Shown here: piece by piece, positions 57,956 to 64,000 of the stretch
How the letters are laid out: each line of letters begins with the position of its first letter
Position numbering within the stretch: the first letter of the stretch is position 1
NCBI RefSeq assembly: GCF_022539505.1
Contig: NC_061510.1
Coordinates: forward strand, 276,912,330 to 276,976,329
Direction: 5' to 3'
Length of the DNA: 64,000 nucleotides
From: Lolium rigidum
Lineage: Eukaryota; Streptophyta; Magnoliopsida; Poales; Poaceae
Made by a program: the position numbers and the translations under genes
The notes under the pieces: model-generated
What the model was told of the DNA's origin: nothing
The model's input: the letters and a program-made list of their open reading frames with translations, nothing else
Databases searched by the model: none

Positions 57956-58373
57956 GGTATTGTAACACCTATAGTGATGAATGAATTTACATCAAATTAA
58001 AACCCTAGAAATAGTTCTGGATTAGAAGAAAGAATTAGTCGGGAATCAGTTAAGGACTTACAAAGAGGCCGGACGGCCGGACGAGCCGAACGCAGGGAAG
58101 ACCGGAAGAGATCGACGCAGGCGCGCAGCCCCTGGATCGGCCGGCGAGGCGACTGGCGAGGTGAGGGCGCGAGGCGATACCGATACGCACGCGGCGACTC
58201 TTTTTCTGGGGAGGCGCTGATCGGGCGATACCGATACGCACGTGTTGATCGCTGCTGGGGAGCCGAACGCAGTAACTTCTATTTCGTTACTAGAGTTGGG
58301 CCTGCTGACCAATTTTTTTTTCCAGCCCATATAGTATAGAAATAAAGTCTCCATCTTGCCCCCCCCCAGGCCT

Positions 58374-58421
58374 GGGCCCTTGGTGACCGCCCAAGCCTGC
58401 CAAGGGTCAGGGCCAGCCCTG
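58374..58421 (-). repeat. hAT right terminal inverted repeat region
   Basis: Ends GGCCAGCCCTG at 58421, next to the TGCTCGGA duplication. Confidence 0.75.
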
Positions 58422-58429
58422 TGCTCGGA

Positions 58430-59659
58430 CCTCGCCGCACTCGAGAACAAGATCTGAGTCGGGTAGGTTTTGAGCCGCACCTGTTGCGTTCTCTTCGCCT
58501 CTCTAATTCTCCGTCACTCTACTCCCTTCAATTCCTAGCTTTCTTATTGTTTCGCCTCTGCTACACGGTTTAGTGGTTGTGCACTCTTTCTTCCCACCAT
58601 TAAGCTGCACCAATGCCCACCAGGAACCTCTAACTGAGCAATAGAATTTCTTGGTAGCCATGACATATTTTGATTTTGTTTCTAATGCTCCGTGTGCTCT
58701 ACCAATGTCTCATTTTACACAGCTGGGTTATACATATTTTTCCCTTGACTTATTTGGGTTTGCTTCATCTTTCCTTTTTTATTTTTATTTTTCTTTTAGT
58801 TGTTTATATTAGTTCTTTGGTTTAAATTTTCATGTATATGTTTCTTGTTTAGAAAATAATTTTATTGCATTATATTCAATTGCGTGTCCTTTTTATTTTT
58901 CCAAATTATGCATGAACCTTTTTTTGTGTGGTATGCGGTTGTTTCTTAAAGTCACTAACAATACATGAACATTTTATTTTAAGATACGTAATATTTCATA
59001 GATACTGAATTTTGAATAGGTATATGAACATCTTTTTATATGTTCAGTGCCTGAATGAAAATGCAGATCACGGCTACTTGTTCTTCCTTCTAGTGAAACG
59101 GGGGAAAGAAGCAGCGTGAGACGAAAAAGAAAACGAAAACGAAAACCGAAAAGAAATAGCGCGCCAAACCGACGGAAAAGCAAACCCTGACGAAATGCCG
59201 GCCCAAGATTACTAGGCCTTCTTTACATGGTGCTTCTGCCTGCCTGACTTCGACGACTCCAGGCTCAAAAAAAAAAAAAAAACATTAGCGACATCGAGCG
59301 ATTCGGCGGCGGCGCGCAGGTGTGAAGCTGCGGCGGCCGGCGCTGGGCGCAGGAAACACCGCGGAGGCGCGGGACAGGCGCAGCGAGGCGGCGTCGCGTC
59401 TCCGTAACCTGTAGAAGTCGGCTGGAGCGGAGGCGTGGGCTGCGCGGACTGCGGCGGCCGACGAAGGCAACCCAACGTCCGGCCACCCCTACAAGTCGGC
59501 CGTGCCCGATAAGGATTTGCTTTTTCTTCGACCTTGAATAGTCAAAATCCTGCGCGCACCACTCTAGGGAACCTCCCTGCCCGACCACCGCTCGCCGCAT
59601 CAGTCCGGAGGAACTGCTCCCCTTCAATTCATTCTTCCGCCGCTGCAGTGTATGCCAAG
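58430..59659 (+). other. Upstream region and 5' UTR of the SWD2-like gene
   Basis: 58430-58480 is GC-rich and continues 55920-56122 once the hAT is removed. It contains a possible exon end (CTGAGTCGG|GTAGGT), so an unrecognised transcription unit may start here. 58500-59200 is AT-rich with no gene. A poly-A run of about 17 lies near 59266. 59285-59659 is GC-rich and probably the core promoter and 5' UTR of the WD40 gene. Confidence 0.45.
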
Positions 59660-59811
59660 ATGCAAGGTATGAGTCCGGACCTCCCCATCGTTCTCCTCTC
59701 TCAGTCAAACCCAACAACGTCACACGATTCGTGGTTCTTGTTTCCTTAGCTGATTTCTTGGTGTATTCTTGTGAACTTGGTATAGGTGGGGAGAAGGAGG
59801 AGAGGGTGACC

Positions 59812-62805
59812 ATGGAGGTCACTGACGAGATGATCAAGACCATGGAGGTCGGTTTGGCCTTCCGGGACTATGTAAGGACATCAATTCATTTCTCTTACCG
59901 CTGGTTTGAAGCTTGAACTATGAACTAGCCATTTATGTTTGGTCAGGGGCAGAGCCAGAAATTTTGGTTATGGGTGAAATAAATGTTTGGAGGGGCCAAA
60001 CCATGCACTACTGATTAGCTTCCTGTCAAACAGAGAGGGTTAGCAAGCAATTTTATGTGCACTTGTCAAATAGAGAGTGTTTGACAGAGTAGAGTTCTTA
60101 GGAAATATAATGTTTGTGAACAATTATGCTAGTATACAAATAGTGGTTTTGAACTAACTATGAAACGAACCACTGATCTTATAACAGAACAGCAGCCACC
60201 TCTCAGATGTGAGCTCCTAATTTCGTATTTGAAAAGTGTTTTCTTGTAAAGAACATGCATATGGCTTAATTCAGATTCAGCTGATATGTTTCTATGCATC
60301 CTTTCCAGATCATGTATTTCACTTTACGTCTAGTAACTTGATTTGTGATATACCTTAATTGTATGGCAGAATGGCAGAATTAGTTCTATGGATTTTCACA
60401 GCAAGGCTACAAACTATTTTGTGACAGCCAGTGATGATGAATCAATACGCCTATATGACATTCAAAATGCCGTGTAAGTAACTGACTACAAGTCATTCCT
60501 TAATTTTCTTGAATTTTGTGTTCTATAATCAAGTAAAGCGTTTCATTAGATATTCTTGTTACAAGACACGAACTCCAAAGATCTGGCTTTGTTATTTGGT
60601 TTGCTAGCTGCCGTGTTCACTTCATAATACATTATGACACTGGCATTTGTTCAAGAGACAATTGTTTGGCTTAGGCATTACTACATTTGGCTGTTGAAAA
60701 TGATTTATTCTACAACTATAGGTGGTAGAATCATTATTTACAAGTAGTCTAATAACTAAATAGAGATAGAATATGGTATGTATATGCTGCAGGCAGATTA
60801 GGGGATAAACATGGTGCCACCTCCAAGTCGGCTGGCACCTCTCTTATGCGGCCTCTCCCTTAATTGTCTCTATGCCTGCCCCCAGTTGACTTTCGTAGTG
60901 ACTTTCCTTAGTAATTTAGCAAATTTCCTAGTATGCAACGATTCGATGCATATAGCTACTGTATTATTTATTTATTTTGGCAATCAATACTGTATTTCCT
61001 GTGATACTGTATTTGATTTCTAACTCAGTAAAAAAAAATCAGATGTTTGAAGACCATTAATAGCAAAAAATATGGGGTTGAATTGGTGTGCTTCACTACG
61101 AACCCAAGTCTTGTCCTGTATTCCTCGAAGAATGGCTGGGATGGTAAGTAATGTCTTGTCTTAGCTTAAGAGTGATTTAAGACTTACACTGAAAGAGTGC
61201 ACTAATGCAGAATCTCTGCGGCTGCTCTCTCTGAATGATAACCGGTTTGTAAGATATTTCAAAGGCCATCTTGACAGGTATGCCGTATTTTATGATAAAT
61301 TATACCCACATATTTCAGTTAAGCTAACGCGAACGGAAAATCCTTATGCTCTATGTCTTTTCCAGGGTTGTTGCTATGTCGTTATGCTATGAGAAAGATA
61401 GTTTTCTTTCTGCTTCACTTGACCGAACTGTTCTCCTTTGGGATCTGAGGGCCGACAAAGCACAGGTACAACTATTGATACTGTAAACTAGAAAATGCTA
61501 TCCAATGAAACCTATCTCTCTTTGTGTCACTTAAACAAGCTGCAATTATAGTTAACAGAACTATTATGGTTTGGTGTCTGCTTCCCTGTCAAACCAATTT
61601 CTTAATCTCTTTATCCTCTAAAAAATAACTTAATCTCCCTCAGATGATCAGAAATCACCATGTACCATATAAGATTGTTGGAATTGAATCCTCAACATTC
61701 CTGAAGTTGCTAATATATTCTGTTCTGTTCTGGGATGATGGATATTGGATTCACTGTATTTCTATCTTTAAAGGCACGAGGTGTCTTGGTCATGGTCATT
61801 TTATTTATCTGGACTCCTTTAAATCTGTACACATATCGTGGCATCACAGTTTATGTATTGGATAACTTGTGACTAGTAAAATGCTCACTTCCGATTTTGT
61901 AGGGCTTACTGCGTGTGCAAGGGAGGCCTGCAGTTTCATATGATGATCAGGGTTTAGTTTTTGCAGTTGCGTACGGTGGTTTCATAAGGATGTTTGATGC
62001 TCGAAAATTCGAGAAGGTAGTGGTGATTGAATGTGTTGTTTGATCCTTAATTATCTGATACTTTATAACTACTCTGTTGATTATGATGATTGTCTCTGTT
62101 GGTAATGGTGAGTATCTTACATCCATAGGGGCCTTTTGATATTATCTCTGTTGGTAATGATGATTCTGAAGCCAATGTCATAAAGTTCAGCAGTGATGGA
62201 CGGCGGCTACTTTTGACCACCAAAGCAGGGCATATTCATGTGCTAGATTCATTTCATGGAAACCATGTAAGCATTTAAACTTCCTAGTGTAATTTGAGTT
62301 TTGCTGGCTCATGGGTTTGGTAAACACTACTAATTTGTTTTTGGCAGATAGCAACTTTCAAAGTAAAACCAGCTGTCACCAATTCAACATTGGAGGCATC
62401 ATTCAGCCCTGATGGAAACCATGTCATATCTGGTTACAAGCATTTTCTTATCATCCTTTTGATCATTGCTGCATTCTCCTTTACTAAACCAGTAAATCTA
62501 ATCATCTTGTTGTTTTGTTCTTGCAGGCTCCGGTGATGGTAGTGTTTATGCTTGGAGTGTTAGAAGTGGAAAGAAAGTATGGACAAATCTGGCGTGTAAT
62601 GTTTATGATTACAATTATTATTTATGTGAAATTGTTACTTACATGTATGGTCCCACTGCAGGTAGCACGCTGGGGAAGCACAGATAACGAGCCACCATTG
62701 GTTAGGTGGGCTCCAGGATCATTGATGTTCTTGACTGGATCTTCAGAACTATCCTGCTGGGTCCCAGACCTATCCAAGCTGGGATCGTTTACCGTTACGA
62801 AGTAA
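59812..62805 (+). CDS. SWD2: SWD2/WDR82-type WD40 protein (COMPASS and termination-factor subunit)
   Basis: In eukaryotes this WD40 adaptor serves in COMPASS-type H3K4 methyltransferase complexes and in a phosphatase/termination complex, in the nucleus; plant relatives affect flowering time. Ten exons with canonical GT-AG introns: 59812-59871, 60370-60473, 61043-61143, 61211-61277, 61366-61465, 61903-62016, 62129-62266, 62348-62432, 62527-62576, 62662-62805. They join to 320 residues with no stop. WD40 blades are clear: VTASDDESIRLYDI (about 39-51), GHLDRVVAMS...SASLDRTVLLWDLR (107-141), GRPAVSYDDQGLVF (about 150), DGRRLLLTT, and FSPDGNHVISGSGDGSVYAW (about 245-266). The chosen ATG has a strong ACCATGG context. 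An alternative ATG at 59660, in an upstream exon spliced 59666|59786, adds 11 in-frame residues. The gene looks intact. Confidence 0.92.
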
Positions 62806-64000
62806 ATTCGAACGATATGTGATTGATTAGCTCATTACCATTGTAAGTCTGCAAACTTTACTTCTAGCCACCTGCATTAAAGTAATTTGATCTGTGCCAC
62901 TCCCAGCCTCTGAACCTAAGAGATGACATTGAGAAGAAGCTCTCTGCACAAATGCCATAGCAAACTGCAGATACAGTCCCAGAAATGCTGTATTAGCAGC
63001 ATATTGGTTTAAGTGTCTGGGTGTGTATGTCATTTGTCCAACCTGTTCTTTATAGTGGCATCTGCCAGTTAAGGCTAGCTGAGAGTGGTATAAATCTAAG
63101 CAACCCCAACCCTTGATTTTCCTATGTTAAGCAGAACTCTCTGTTTTCTGTAGATTCTGGCATATGAGTGATCGGTGCAGCTTTGTCAAGTAAACATATC
63201 TAGGTAGCAATGGTGTTCAGACTTTCTACTTGACACTCAGCTCTGAATATGAGGAACAATAGGCAATAGTGTTGTATGTGTAGATGTTCACCTTTTATCT
63301 TGATGTATCATTGTGTTTATTATGACACAGTTTGCCTTCATACAGTGTATAATTGTAAAGTAAGTTCTTCATTGCGCACAGGTGGGATGCTTACTTGAAA
63401 CTCTCGCACTGCGTGAAGAGGTTTTAACGATTACCATGTTTTAGTGTTGTTACATCATGTAGGGCTGCATGATGTCAGTAGCTGATATTATTATTTGGGT
63501 GAGTAAATGTGCAAAATGTTTATTGTAGCGGCATACTATTGCACCAATTCACCTTTGTAACGAGGTGAACTTGTGACATTTATGTTTGAAGAATGCCTTC
63601 ATAGTTAGGGCACCTGGTTACCAAGTATGTGTTTGTGATGTCTTGATAATAATACACGTGGCTTGTAAGTTAGTGATATATCACGGACACTTGGGGCTAC
63701 TGGGGACATGTATATGGATGGAGATGTATTTGGGCTGGATGGCCCATCAAGGATGGAACAATTTGTTGATGACTGGCTACAGTAATAATGTCTTAACATC
63801 TCTTCGATCTTGCCAATCCCCTCTTGTTGCTGGCTTAATCTCTACGACCTCATTGTATTCGTATTTGGTTTGCAAGTGTGTGGTCAAGTTGCATCCTTGT
63901 TTTCGTTTTCATGGACCAGTTCATAGTTGAATCTCTTTAAAAAAAACTGAATGTTTGAACAGTTTTGCATTATGGATCCCTTCCAATTTTCTGACGCAGA
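62806..64000 (+). other. 3' UTR and downstream region of the SWD2-like gene
   Basis: AT-rich and non-coding. A 3' UTR of several hundred bases is likely, and AATAAT-type sequences occur at about 63647 and 63783, but no polyadenylation site can be fixed. No further gene is seen before the window ends. Confidence 0.5.

Larger units (their letters stand above)
56123..58421 (-). mobile_element. hAT transposon, internal-deletion derivative, 2299 bp
   Basis: A perfect 8-bp target duplication, TGCTCGGA, flanks it at 56115-56122 and 58422-58429, the hallmark of hAT insertion. The terminal inverted repeats are imperfect: left CAGCCCCGGCCCT, right (reversed) CAGGGCTGGCCCTG, with a further shared block around CTTGGGCG and AGGGCCC some 30-45 bp in. 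The minus strand encodes a TTF-type zinc-finger/DUF4371/hAT-dimerisation transposase with its centre missing. Confidence 0.9.

Noticed and set aside
60811..61023. Plus-strand 70-codon ORF inside the SWD2 gene
   Set aside because: Lies wholly in the intron between exons 2 and 3 and has no recognisable domain.

Overview
This is a nuclear window from a grass of the tribe Triticeae (wheat, barley, rye or goatgrass type). The case rests on LTR families that resemble the Sabrina/WHAM group and a BARE/Angela-like copia LTR, and on two plant genes split by short GT-AG introns. Transposable elements fill about 85% of the sequence. Nothing bacterial or organellar is present, and one 100-N assembly gap lies at 28281-28380.

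Layout. (1) 1-4520: a copia LTR (minus) carries an inserted, internally deleted Mutator-like element (586-4447) with a FAR1-type transposase remnant. (2) 5497-34089: one nest of LTR retrotransposons inside one another. Element B (minus) holds solo LTR G and element A (minus, 13230-32960, target duplication GGCAT). A holds element C (plus, 17576-30435, target duplication AAGTG). C holds element D (minus, 20131 to the gap). (3) 34712-35325: a tandem TRIM with three LTRs and two internal domains. (4) 35733-37064: a two-exon plant O-methyltransferase on the minus strand, complete except for one homopolymer frameshift. (5) 37150-40626: GC-rich sequence I cannot assign, plus one MITE. (6) 40632-55635: element E, with 3.66-kb LTRs around an internal domain of only 0.8 kb (target duplication CACAT). 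Element F (43800-50666, target duplication GGCCA) is inserted in one of its LTRs. (7) 56123-58421: an internally deleted hAT transposon with a perfect 8-bp target duplication. (8) 59812-62805: an apparently intact ten-exon SWD2/WDR82-type WD40 gene.

A and F belong to one family whose only coding region is an orphan ORF of about 242 codons. C and D belong to a second family that encodes Gag and a retroviral-type protease, with no reverse transcriptase or integrase visible. The two families share the start of the LTR, a 2.5-kb non-coding 3' domain and the polypurine-tract motif, so they look like non-autonomous partners that would need enzymes from elsewhere. The most interesting structural signals are a hairpin at the LTR terminus that covaries between families, a repeated polypurine-tract-like motif, the orphan ORF family, and a systematic CAG/CGAG (CTG/CTCG) disagreement between repeat copies that probably reflects methylation-related base-calling error.

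The two genes likely to matter to the plant are SWD2 (histone H3K4 methylation and transcription termination) and the O-methyltransferase (specialised metabolism). They are unrelated in function and separated by about 22 kb of transposons.
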